Positions 1 through 6,896 of a stretch of DNA of 14,043 nucleotides are shown here, piece after piece. A program made the translations under genes and the position numbers. This DNA is from a bacterium (lineage in GTDB: Bacteria; Zixibacteria; MSB-5A5; GN15; FEB-12), in contig DAOUUR010000019.1 of the NCBI GenBank assembly GCA_030668045.1, positions 1-14,043 of the forward strand. The letters are read 5' to 3'. The notes under the pieces are model-generated. The model saw nothing but the letters and a program-made list of their open reading frames with translations. It had not been told where the DNA came from and did not search any database. Every line of letters starts with the position of its first letter. Position 1 is the first letter of the stretch.

Positions 1-784
1 AGAGCACGTTGTCAGCCACCAGTTTCAATGTTTCCGTCCCAAAGTATCGTCCCATGATAGCAAGCAGAACGACCGCTACAAAACCGAACGGCATCTTCCA
101 CATCGTGAACGGAGTCAGCCGTTGCACGGCGGGTTCTGTTCTGTCCAGACGGTACAGGAAAATGAGAAAGGCCACCGAAAACTGCATCACCGCATTCAAG
201 ATAGCAGCCGCCGGAAGCAGCCTGGACATCGCTTGAAGCATACGGCCCGTATAGGCGATATTGTCTCGAAGCGTTACAGTGTCCTGATTCATTCCGGCAA
301 TGTTGTTTTTCAGTTCGGTCACCCACTCAGCAAACAGTGACTGGCTCATCGTGATCATCTCCGGCCACAGCGCTACCTGCTGGATAATCACCAGGACGGC
401 AACACTTGCTGCGCTGTAGATGTAGGTGCGCAGCGGGGAACGACCCGTTGCAATCATCCGTCCGGCAATGGTACCGCCGAAAAAGAGCATGCTCCAGCCG
501 GTCAGCAGATACCAGACGTTAGTAAGACCGGAGAAGAGATAACCGACTATAGCGGCAACCACCACGCCGCCCCAGAGCAGAAAAGTGTTCCGGTGATAAG
601 CCAGGCGTGAGATCCCGTAGAAGACGTAGAACGCCATGAAGTACGCCACGACCGCAACGATCATGGCCATACCCAAGTCTGTCTCTCCGGCAACGCCACC
701 AAAGGCAAGAATCGAATAGACGGTCATCGCGGCGATAATGATACAATGACCGGTGCGACTCTCTTTTGGTCTGCTCGGGTTCAC
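1..784 (-). CDS. DUF2232 (YybS-like) multi-spanning membrane protein, C-terminus cut by the window edge
   Basis: Translating the minus strand from GTG at 784 gives 261 residues with no stop before the left edge, so the 3' end is missing. About six hydrophobic segments are visible, near residues 14-32, 38-60, 68-105 (probably two), 121-140, 190-211 and 231-246. A short polar region around 150-185 separates the last two pairs. A membrane protein of this shape directly downstream of rpsR, and usually before rplI, matches the DUF2232/YybS family, whose exact function is not settled. It is cotranscribed with rpsR. The start is uncertain: neither GTG at 784 nor an in-frame GTG at 823, which would overlap rpsR by 17 bases, has a good Shine-Dalgarno. 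The family call is by context and hydropathy, not by a diagnostic motif. Confidence 0.72.
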   Translation of the reverse strand, partial: MNPSRPKESRTGHCIIIAAMTVYSILAFGGVAGETDLGMAMIVAVVAYFMAFYVFYGISRLAYHRNTFLLWGGVVVAAIVGYLFSGLTNVWYLLTGWSMLFFGGTIAGRMIATGRSPLRTYIYSAASVAVLVIIQQVALWPEMITMSQSLFAEWVTELKNNIAGMNQDTVTLRDNIAYTGRMLQAMSRLLPAAAILNAVMQFSVAFLIFLYRLDRTEPAVQRLTPFTMWKMPFGFVAVVLLAIMGRYFGTETLKLVADNVL

Positions 785-806
785 AGTGACCGCCGATGAA
801 ATGTTC

Positions 807-1094
807 TTAGCGGAAAGATTCACTTTCAAAGGCGAGAATAGCCAGCACTCTGGCTCGTTTGATAGCGGTTGTCAGTTTTCGCTGATGGCGAGCGCAATTG
901 CCCGATATCCGGCGGGGGATGATCTTGCCGCGTTCATTGGTAAAGCGGCTCAACATCCGTTCGTCTTTGTAGTCAACTCGCTTGATGTGGTTTTCACAGA
1001 AGCGGCAGATTTTTCTCTTTCTCAATTTCAGACCGCCCTTTTTCTTCTTCTTGTCGTCGCGGGCTCCCGGTCGGGTTCGTTTCTGAAAAGCCAT
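807..1094 (-). CDS. rpsR: 30S ribosomal protein S18, zinc-ligand (C+) form
   Basis: This 95-residue protein is a small-subunit component that pairs with S6 on the 16S platform. Diagnostic S18 segments are visible: [12 protein letters not shown] (about 40-51), the GKIIPRR motif (56-62) and the basic C-terminal helix with [11 protein letters not shown] (77-87). The N-terminal 20-30 residues are very basic (KKKKKGG), as is usual. Cysteines 30 and 33 (CRFC) together with Cys67 and His70 (GNCARH) form the CxxC...CxxH set of the zinc-binding version of S18, which many bacteria have lost. The ATG overlaps the rpsF stop (TAATG), so the two are translationally coupled. A GGAGG lies in the last codons of rpsF, ten bases before the start. 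Confidence 0.97.
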   Translation of the reverse strand: MAFQKRTRPGARDDKKKKKGGLKLRKRKICRFCENHIKRVDYKDERMLSRFTNERGKIIPRRISGNCARHQRKLTTAIKRARVLAILAFESESFR

Positions 1095-1789
1095 TAGAGT
1101 TCATCCTCCTCATCATCGATGGTTGACCCTTCCGAAGATGTTTCCTCGGGAGTTGATTCGGGCTCGGCCGGGGCAGTGGCTTCCGGTTCGGCAGCAGGTG
1201 CTGCTTCGGGCGCCGGCGCGGCTTCCGGTTCTGCAACAGGTTCCGGGTCGGGCTGTGCGGTCGGAGCGGTTTCGGCCGGCACAGCCGGTTCTTCTACCGT
1301 CACGGGTTCGGTCGTCACAGCCGCTTCTTCTGTCGCCACAGGTTCAGTCGTTACCTTGAGCTCAGGTTTCGGGGTTGACTCAGGTGTTGCAGCGGGTGCT
1401 GCTTCGGGCCTACGCTGGCCAACTGGTCGCGCTGGTGCCGGTCGGCGTTCTTCCATTACCGGCTGAGCTTTGGCCTCTTTCTCTTTTTCGATGTCCTCAA
1501 CCGTCCCTTCAAAAATAATTGTCAGGTGACGGATGTAGGACTCGTCCTCGCGGTAGAGCTTGTCGAGGGGGGGTAGAGCCTCAGGTTCGGCCTGGAAAAT
1601 GAAGCTGCCGTAGAAACCCTGAGTCAGTTTCTGGATTGGGTAGGCCAGTCGGCGCGTACCCATGTGGTCTTCGTGCACGATCTTGCCGGAGTTGTCGGTA
1701 ATTGTACTAACAACCGTTTTGATCCGGTCTTCAATCGTGGCATCGTCAGTGTGGGGATTGATGACAAACGTAGTCTCGTAGAGTCTCAT
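1094..1789 (-). CDS. rpsF: 30S ribosomal protein S6 with a ~120-residue acidic Ala/Pro/Glu tail
   Basis: Residues 1-105 are a normal S6 domain: [10 protein letters not shown] at the start, then [18 protein letters not shown] (43-60) and the RHLTIIFEG strand (88-95). The family usually ends near 95-135 residues. This one has 231, with a low-complexity tail from about 107 to the end rich in Ala, Pro, Glu and Thr, repeating EPEA/APA-type units and closing with DDEEDEL. The tail is expected to be disordered and strongly acidic. I chose ATG at 1789 because the AGGAGG-type site lies seven bases upstream. A TTG directly before it (1792) gives only four bases of spacing. It sits between pth and rpsR, with no ssb gene in the usual slot. 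Confidence 0.96.
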   Translation of the reverse strand: MRLYETTFVINPHTDDATIEDRIKTVVSTITDNSGKIVHEDHMGTRRLAYPIQKLTQGFYGSFIFQAEPEALPPLDKLYREDESYIRHLTIIFEGTVEDIEKEKEAKAQPVMEERRPAPARPVGQRRPEAAPAATPESTPKPELKVTTEPVATEEAAVTTEPVTVEEPAVPAETAPTAQPDPEPVAEPEAAPAPEAAPAAEPEATAPAEPESTPEETSSEGSTIDDEEDEL

Positions 1790-1832
1790 CAAATATCCTC
1801 CTTCGGACGTTGGTTAAGTGTCTCAAACGGCC

Positions 1833-1857
1833 TGGTTGCGGATATGAGGGCAAACCA
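1833..1857 (-). promoter_or_regulatory. Possible hairpin in the pth-rpsF gap (candidate S6:S18 leader, weak)
   Basis: In the 74 bases between pth and rpsF, the minus strand can pair TGGTTTGC with GCAACCA, with one bulged T. The loop of about ten bases contains CCG. Many bacteria carry an autoregulatory RNA before rpsF that mimics the S6:S18 site on 16S rRNA and uses a CCG trinucleotide. The position and the CCG are compatible with that, but the stem is short and I cannot align it to the known consensus. Treat it as a candidate only. Confidence 0.2.
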
Positions 1858-1863
1858 AGCAGG

Positions 1864-2427
1864 TCAGTTATTATATTCTGTCATCGCTTCTTCGAAGCGA
1901 TTTGTGATGGCAAATATAACTGCTTCAGCAGCAATGTCAAACATCTTTTCGGCAGTTTCCAACTGGTCTTTATCAAATCGACCCAGAACAAAATCGATGT
2001 TTTGCATGTCCTCCGGGACCGCGCCGATCCCAAGTCGCAACCGAGGGAAGGACTCGGTGCCAAGTGTCTCGATTATTGAGTTTAAGCCGTTATGGCCGCC
2101 ATCAGAACCAGCCCGCCGCAGCCGAATCCGCCCTAAGGGCAGGTTGAAATCATCAACTACTACCAGAATCTGTTCCAGATCGTAGCCACCCGCAGCCACC
2201 AGTTCAGCGACAGCTTCCCCTGATCGGTTCATCAGGGTCTTTGGCCAGGCCAGAATAATATCGGAGCCGTCATGGGTGGTGCGCGACCAGTCACAGAGAG
2301 CGTGGTCGGTGCTCCTTTTTCCGCCCAGGGTGGTGGCAACCTTGTTGATAACCGCAAAACCGCTGTTGTGGCGAGTGGACTGATAGGCCGGGCCGATATT
2401 GCCGAGGCCAATTATGAGTTTAATCAT
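1864..2427 (-). CDS. pth: Peptidyl-tRNA hydrolase
   Basis: This cytosolic enzyme cleaves the ester bond of peptidyl-tRNAs dropped from stalled ribosomes and recycles the tRNA. The 187-residue protein is of normal length and carries the signature parts of bacterial Pth: GLGNIG with Asn10, STRHNSGF with catalytic His20, KTLMNRSGE with Asn67, VVDDFNLPLG with Asp92/Asp93, and GSDGGHNGLNS with Asn113. It is the first gene of the translation operon and is followed by rpsF. A sigma70-like promoter lies about 28 bases upstream. The Shine-Dalgarno is weak (AGGA about 12 bases before the ATG). The rplY or prs gene often found beside pth is absent, because the upstream side is the divergent cheD. Confidence 0.97.
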   Translation of the reverse strand: MIKLIIGLGNIGPAYQSTRHNSGFAVINKVATTLGGKRSTDHALCDWSRTTHDGSDIILAWPKTLMNRSGEAVAELVAAGGYDLEQILVVVDDFNLPLGRIRLRRAGSDGGHNGLNSIIETLGTESFPRLRLGIGAVPEDMQNIDFVLGRFDKDQLETAEKMFDIAAEAVIFAITNRFEEAMTEYNN

Positions 2428-2454
2428 TGCTGTATCCGATCCTGAGCTTGCGGG

Positions 2455-2482
2455 AATTTAGTAAAGCCGAGCGAGATGTCAA
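2455..2482 (-). promoter_or_regulatory. Sigma70-type promoter of the pth-rpsF-rpsR operon
   Basis: The minus strand reads TTGACA (2477-2482, perfect -35 consensus), 16 bases, then TAAATT (2455-2460, four of six matches to the -10). Transcription would start near 2447, about 20 bases before the pth ATG. The -35 abuts the palindrome at 2484-2495. Confidence 0.65.
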
Positions 2483-2483
2483 G

Positions 2484-2546
2484 GTAGCAAGCTACTCTTC
2501 ATGGTGGCAAGCCAGTGGCTCACCACGCCTAATGGTGACAGGCCAC
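2484..2546. repeat. Structured palindromic block, candidate dispersed intergenic repeat
   Basis: Two or three dyads are packed together between the divergent pth and cheD promoters. GTAGCAAGCTAC (2484-2495) is a palindrome around AA. GGTGGCAAGCCA (2503-2514) has the same form, GGTNGC-AA-GCNAC. A longer hairpin pairs AGTGGCTCACCA (2514-2525) with TGGTGA (2533-2538) and GCCACT (2542-2547), with a seven-base loop and a three-base bulge. No T-tract follows on either strand, so it is not a terminator. A related dyad occurs at 6114-6127. This could be a REP-like element or a regulator site. Confidence 0.5.
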
Positions 2547-2582
2547 TCTGTGCTGACGCCCCCATCATATCCGAAAAGATAG

Positions 2583-2611
2583 TTGCAAGAAGCAGAGAAA
2601 GTGGATAATAT
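2583..2611 (+). promoter_or_regulatory. Sigma70-type promoter of cheD
   Basis: TTGCAA (2583-2588) and TAATAT (2606-2611) are separated by 17 bases, each with four of six consensus matches. The cheD start is 47 bases downstream of the -10. It faces away from the pth promoter with the hairpin block between them. Confidence 0.45.
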
Positions 2612-2657
2612 GCGCTCTGCGGTTTGTGACGACGATTGAGACAGAAGAGGAGCGAAG

Positions 2658-3149
2658 TTGCGGCACGATGAACTGGAATTCCTGCGGGAACTAGAGACAA
2701 TCGATGTTGACACTGGTGAGATCAAAACCTCCTCCGCACCGGTCGTTTTAAGATCAATAGCTATCGGTTCGTGTATTGCCGTTGTAGTGTACGATCCGGT
2801 TCTCAAAATGGGCGGAATTGCCCACACCATGCTACCGGGCCGATCACCGAATGCCGAAAACAAGACTAAATATTCCAAAGACGCCATAGACATTCTGTTG
2901 GACACCATTGGCAAACTGGGCGCAAAGATAAGCGATCTGGAAGTAAATGTTGTCGGGGGTGCTAATGTACTACAGGAGGGGGATATCCCGGATCGAGTTA
3001 CAGAATCGGTTTTGGGCCATCTCGAAAGCCTCGGGCTCCAGTTGAAAGCCAGAAGGCTCGGAGGAATCCAGCGGCGAAGTGTATTCCTGGACACAATATC
3101 AGGCAGGGTTTTTTATACCGAAGGCGATGGGGCGGCAAGAGAATTGTAA
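2658..3149 (+). CDS. cheD: CheD-family chemoreceptor glutamine deamidase, orphan, Ser for Thr in the triad
   Basis: CheD deamidates specific glutamines on methyl-accepting chemotaxis proteins and can bind CheC. The 163-residue protein shows the family core: IAIGSCIAVVVYDP with nucleophile Cys39, GGIAHTMLPG with His56, then the KYSKDAIDILL helix, VVGGANVL (about 98-105) and the closing ARRLGGIQRRSVFLDT. In the Thermotoga CheD triad a Thr lies six residues before the Cys. Here that position is Ser33, which still has a hydroxyl. The start is TTG at 2658, supported by AGAGGAG ending five bases upstream. The N-terminal ~30 residues (acidic, before the core) are longer than in many family members. 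No CheA, CheW, CheC or chemoreceptor gene is in the window. The next gene is a sensor kinase 220 bases downstream. Confidence 0.9.
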   Translation: MRHDELEFLRELETIDVDTGEIKTSSAPVVLRSIAIGSCIAVVVYDPVLKMGGIAHTMLPGRSPNAENKTKYSKDAIDILLDTIGKLGAKISDLEVNVVGGANVLQEGDIPDRVTESVLGHLESLGLQLKARRLGGIQRRSVFLDTISGRVFYTEGDGAAREL

Positions 3150-3369
3150 GAATTTGTTGATTTCATAGATTAGTCAACCGATAATAACTAATTGGAACAG
3201 CTATTGAGGTCGCTTTCCCTGTCACAATCGGTCGGGTCGTTTTCTGCTGGCTGATATGATGTAGTTGCAAGGGGAGAAAGTCATCTTGCTCAGTCATAGA
3301 TTGGGTGGGTGACTACCATCATAACTGCTGAGATTTGAAGGTGGAGAGAGCAGGGTATGGAGAATAAAG

Positions 3370-6102
3370 ATGACAATGATAATTAAAGAGAGATCACCGA
3401 AGCGAGGCTTGTTCAAACGCTACGGCACTTCAGTGTCGATAGGTTTCATCGGCCTGGTGCTATCACTGGCGGCGTTTTCCTCTGTGGGAGAATGGGAAAC
3501 CAGATGGCGTAAATTTGACTTTGATCGATTGGCCGAGGCGCGCTGTAATTCCTTCAGAAGCGAGGTTGCTCATTATCTGCACGAGTTGACATCCATTAAA
3601 CGATTCTATGATGGTTCGCAGTTCGTGAGCCGTGAAGAGTTTATTCAATTTGTCACGCCGTTTTTAAGTACTCATCAAGGTCTTCGTGGGTTTGTCTGGG
3701 CTCCCCGTGTAACTGATACAGATCGCAATGTTTTCGAGCAGGCCTTGCAAACGGAAGGATGGGCAAATTACCTGATTCACGATTTCTCAGCTTTAAGTGA
3801 AATGGAAATCGCGGTTCATCGTAAGGAGTACTATCCGGTTCTGTATCGCGTCCCCCAACTGGACTGGGCGATTGGTCTGGATCAACTCTCTCAATCGCTC
3901 CGACGTGAGGCGATCGAACAAGCGCGTGATATGAATCAAATAGTAATAACAAGACCGACCGTATTCCCGGGCGAACCAAAAGATGGGTTTGGAGTCATTG
4001 CCTTTGCACCGGTCTATAAAAAGGGGTTGCCGATCACAACAGCCGAAGAACGCCGTGTCGCCATTGAAGGCGTTGTATGCTGCGCCACGAGAGTCGGTAA
4101 TATCATTGAGAGAATCATTGGGGAACTGCAACCCGGAGGGGTAGATATTCGCGTAAACGACCTTAGCGCGACCGAGGGAGAGCGATTCCTCTACCAGTAC
4201 AGGGCGCGCTTAAGCGACCCAGAAGAGGGTGATTCCCCGCGCAAAGTGGAGAACAGTTCCAGGTTGTCATTTGTTACTTCCTTTGACGTAGCCAATCGGA
4301 TATGGGAGATGCGTTGTACGCCATCATCAGGTTATATGGTATCTCATCCTGTATGGATTCACTGGATATTACTGCTGGGTGGATTGATTCTCACATCACT
4401 GTTGGTAGGATTTATCTACATACGGCAAAACCGTATGACCATCGTTGAGGAACTGGTGGATGAGCGTACAGCTCAGCTGATGGCGAGCGAGCAACAACTG
4501 AAAGCTACCAACCAGCAGTTGATGGCGAGTGAGCAACAAACAAAAGCGGCCAACCTACAACTAAGAGCACATGAGCAACAGCTGAAAGCCTCCAACCAGC
4601 AGCTACAAGCTCTATCTGCCCGTAACGAGGCCCTGCTGGAAGCGGTCCCTGATATTATCATGGAGGTGGATACCGAGAAAGTCTATACGTGGGCCAATAA
4701 AGCCGGATACGATTTCTTCGGAGACGACGTGCTCGGCAAAGAGGCCTCCCATTATTTTGACGGTGAACAGGAAACCTACGAGTCGATCAAACCGTTGTTC
4801 AGTGGCGACGAGAATATCATTTACATTGAAAGCTGGCAACGGCGTCGGGACGGCCAGAAGCGATTGCTGGCTTGGTGGTGTAAGGTTCTGAAGGACGCCG
4901 ACGGAAAAGTCACAGGAATTCTGTCAACGGCTCGCGATATTACCGAGTCCAAGCGCCTCGCCGAGCTTGAGTTGCGCGCTCAGCGTCTGGAATCAGCCGG
5001 TAAGATTTCAGGGCAGATCGCTCACGACTTCAACAATCTGCTGGGCCCATTGATGGCGTATCCGGACTTCATTCGGGATGAACTCCCCAAAAATCACCCG
5101 GCTTTGCCGTACCTGACCAATATCGAAGAATCTGCCGCGCGTATCGCTGATATCAATCAGCAACTCCTGACTCTCGGACGACGGGGTCACTACACGCTGG
5201 AAGTTACAAACCTCAATGAGGTTGTGCTGCGGGCTGTGAGGGAGATGGATTATCAGCCTGACAGGATGACATGCGATATGCACCTGAGCGAAGATCTGAT
5301 GAATATTATGGGTGGAAGTGCGCAGTTACATCGGGTGATGTCAAATCTTCTGGTCAATGCCCAGGATGCCATGCAGGAAGTGGGGTCGGTAGATGTGCGG
5401 ACAGAGAACTACTATGTTGACGATATGAGTGTGGCCTACGGTCGCGTGCCCAAAGGTGAGTATGTCAAGGTCACTGTTACCGATACCGGCTGCGGTATTC
5501 CGGGTGACAAGATCGACAAGATTCTTGACCCATTTTATACGTCGAAGACAACCAGCAAGAAACGAGGTTCCGGTCTCGGCCTGAGCGTTGTCGATTCAGT
5601 GGTGAGAGATCACAACGGATATCTCGACTTGAGCACCAAGGTTGGCCACGGTACGTCTTTCTACCTCTACTTCCCGGTAACTCGTGAAGACTTTGCCGAA
5701 GATGATCCTGGCATGTCCACCAGCGGCACCGAGACGGTTCTGGTGGTTGACGATGACGAAATACAGAGGGATGTCTGTTCCAGACTCTTAAGAAAATTGG
5801 GCTACGAGGTTTCCGTGGCCGAGAGTGGGGAGAAAGCGGTCGAAATGTTAAAAGAAAACTCGCGCGACCTGCTCGTTCTCGATATGGTCATGCCGCCGGG
5901 GATTGATGGTGCCGAAACATATCGGCGAATTGTCGAGATTTATCCGAATCAGAAAGCTATTATTGTGTCCGGGTTCTCGGAGACAGAACGTGTTCTGGAA
6001 GTGCAGAAACTGGGCGCTGGTGCATTTATCAAAAAGCCTCTGACACGAAAAGCTATTGCCGCTGCAGTACGCACCGAGTTGAATCGAACGGCCAAAACAT
6101 AG
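3370..6102 (+). CDS. Hybrid sensor histidine kinase: CHASE - PAS - HisKA - HATPase - receiver
   Basis: This 910-residue inner-membrane sensor begins with a basic N-terminus and a transmembrane helix (about 21-39). An extracytoplasmic CHASE-type ligand domain follows (about 65-300, with GLRGFVWAPRV and FAPVY), then a second helix (330-351). Residues 370-411 are three 14-residue glutamine-rich repeats forming a coiled coil. A PAS domain (about 420-530) is followed by the H-box with His552 (IAHDFNNLL). The ATPase has N-box Asn663, G1 Asp705 (DTGCG) and G2 at 733-737 (GSGLG). The receiver (about 788-906) has the acidic pocket Asp794-796, phospho-acceptor Asp838, Ser867 and Lys889. All catalytic residues are present. 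The ATG at 3370 has a GGAG seven bases upstream. The cognate output partner is not in the window. The phosphate may go to an HPt protein elsewhere, or the receiver may tune the kinase. Confidence 0.93.
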   Translation: MTMIIKERSPKRGLFKRYGTSVSIGFIGLVLSLAAFSSVGEWETRWRKFDFDRLAEARCNSFRSEVAHYLHELTSIKRFYDGSQFVSREEFIQFVTPFLSTHQGLRGFVWAPRVTDTDRNVFEQALQTEGWANYLIHDFSALSEMEIAVHRKEYYPVLYRVPQLDWAIGLDQLSQSLRREAIEQARDMNQIVITRPTVFPGEPKDGFGVIAFAPVYKKGLPITTAEERRVAIEGVVCCATRVGNIIERIIGELQPGGVDIRVNDLSATEGERFLYQYRARLSDPEEGDSPRKVENSSRLSFVTSFDVANRIWEMRCTPSSGYMVSHPVWIHWILLLGGLILTSLLVGFIYIRQNRMTIVEELVDERTAQLMASEQQLKATNQQLMASEQQTKAANLQLRAHEQQLKASNQQLQALSARNEALLEAVPDIIMEVDTEKVYTWANKAGYDFFGDDVLGKEASHYFDGEQETYESIKPLFSGDENIIYIESWQRRRDGQKRLLAWWCKVLKDADGKVTGILSTARDITESKRLAELELRAQRLESAGKISGQIAHDFNNLLGPLMAYPDFIRDELPKNHPALPYLTNIEESAARIADINQQLLTLGRRGHYTLEVTNLNEVVLRAVREMDYQPDRMTCDMHLSEDLMNIMGGSAQLHRVMSNLLVNAQDAMQEVGSVDVRTENYYVDDMSVAYGRVPKGEYVKVTVTDTGCGIPGDKIDKILDPFYTSKTTSKKRGSGLGLSVVDSVVRDHNGYLDLSTKVGHGTSFYLYFPVTREDFAEDDPGMSTSGTETVLVVDDDEIQRDVCSRLLRKLGYEVSVAESGEKAVEMLKENSRDLLVLDMVMPPGIDGAETYRRIVEIYPNQKAIIVSGFSETERVLEVQKLGAGAFIKKPLTRKAIAAAVRTELNRTAKT
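4477..4602 (+). repeat. Three tandem 42-base in-frame repeats coding a coiled-coil linker
   Basis: Units run 4477-4518, 4519-4560 and 4561-4602, each coding 14 residues of the pattern LMASEQQLKATNQQ with small changes. Fourteen residues are two heptads, so unit gain or loss keeps helical phase. The repeats connect the second membrane helix to the PAS domain. Confidence 0.85.
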
Positions 6103-6113
6103 TCTGTTTGTCA

Positions 6114-6156
6114 GGTTGCAAGCAACCATGACCTACGGCTGAGTCTGCGGCTTGCA
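6114..6156. repeat. Inverted repeats between the convergent hybrid kinase and regulator genes
   Basis: GGTTGCAAGCAACC (6114-6127) is a perfect dyad around AA. Its inner TGCAAGC (6117-6123) can instead pair with GCTTGCA (6150-6156), so two exclusive folds are possible. No T-tract follows on either strand, so terminator function is doubtful. The dyad has the same form as the one at 2484-2495. Confidence 0.4.
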
Positions 6157-6185
6157 TACCTCGGCCCATCTTCGACACCTATATG

Positions 6186-6896
6186 CTAATCATCCGTCGG
6201 ACCGGTGAAGCGGTACCCTACACCTCTGACTGTTTCTAAGTAGCGGGGGTTCTTGGGGTCGTCCTCAAAGATTTTTCGCAGTTTGAGAATGAAATTATCA
6301 ACCGTTCGATTGGTAGGGTAGGCGTGATAACCCCACACCGCGTCAAGCAGGTGATCACGGCTGACAACCTGGCCCGACCGCGAGACGAGGTACTTGATGA
6401 CCATACATTCCTTGCGGGTGAGATTGAACGTTCCGCCCGGACCGCTGGCCTCGAAAGTCTTGAAGTTGATTGAGCGACCATCAAACTCAAAAGCATCGCC
6501 ACGCTTCTCTTCCTTGGTCAACCATGCCTGCCGTCGGAAAATGCCCTGAATCCTGGCCATCAGCTCCAGGACCTCAAAAGGTTTGGCAATGTAATCATCG
6601 CCCCCCGCCAGAATACCTTCGATCTTCTCATCGGTCTCACTACGAGCGGTGATGAAGATAATCGGGATAGTTGATCCGGCGGTGCGGATTGTCTTGCAGA
6701 GGGTGAGACCATCGATTCCGGGCAGCATGATATCCATCAGGATCATGTCAAAGTTGCCGCGTTCAAACATATTGACCACCAGTCCGCCATCGCTGACATG
6801 AACGATCTGATAGCCTTCAGCCTCAAGATTGAGAGTCAATCCATCAGCAAGAGCGGGGTCATCTTCGACCAGTAGGATTGTTTTGGCTCTAGCCAT
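6186..6896 (-). CDS. OmpR/PhoB-family DNA-binding response regulator
   Basis: This 236-residue transcription factor is controlled by phosphorylation. The N-terminal receiver (1-122) has Asp12/Asp13, phospho-acceptor Asp55 (LMDIMLPGIDG), Thr83 (FITARS) and Lys105 (AKPF). The C-terminal winged helix (about 140-232) has the LTRKECMVIKYL helix, the SRDHLLDAVWG turn, the recognition helix around NRTVDNFILKLRKIF and the YLETVRGVGYRF wing typical of the family. Its start overlaps the end of the upstream histidine kinase by eight bases, so the two are one operon and almost certainly partners. A GAGGT lies nine bases before the ATG. The regulated genes cannot be read from the sequence. It is convergent with the hybrid kinase and has no obvious terminator. 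Confidence 0.95.
   Translation of the reverse strand: MARAKTILLVEDDPALADGLTLNLEAEGYQIVHVSDGGLVVNMFERGNFDMILMDIMLPGIDGLTLCKTIRTAGSTIPIIFITARSETDEKIEGILAGGDDYIAKPFEVLELMARIQGIFRRQAWLTKEEKRGDAFEFDGRSINFKTFEASGPGGTFNLTRKECMVIKYLVSRSGQVVSRDHLLDAVWGYHAYPTNRTVDNFILKLRKIFEDDPKNPRYLETVRGVGYRFTGPTDD

Noticed and set aside
1119..1466. Long plus-strand frame rich in Ser, Gly, Ala and Val
   Set aside because: It is antisense to the low-complexity S6 tail; the skewed codons leave the other strand open. No ribosome site.
1810..2185. Plus-strand frames opposite pth
   Set aside because: Shadows of pth, which has all catalytic residues.
2492..3094. 200-codon minus-strand frame across cheD
   Set aside because: It is antisense to the clearly conserved CheD core and its sequence is Ser/Arg-rich with no recognisable domain.
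3150..3369. Possible riboswitch or leader before the hybrid kinase
   Set aside because: Only short dyads are visible, such as GCAAG/CTTGC around 3267-3289. Nothing matches a c-di-GMP or other riboswitch core that I can recognise.
4477..4602. Tandem repeat as a possible CRISPR array
   Set aside because: Units are directly adjacent, in frame and have no spacers; they encode heptads of a kinase linker.
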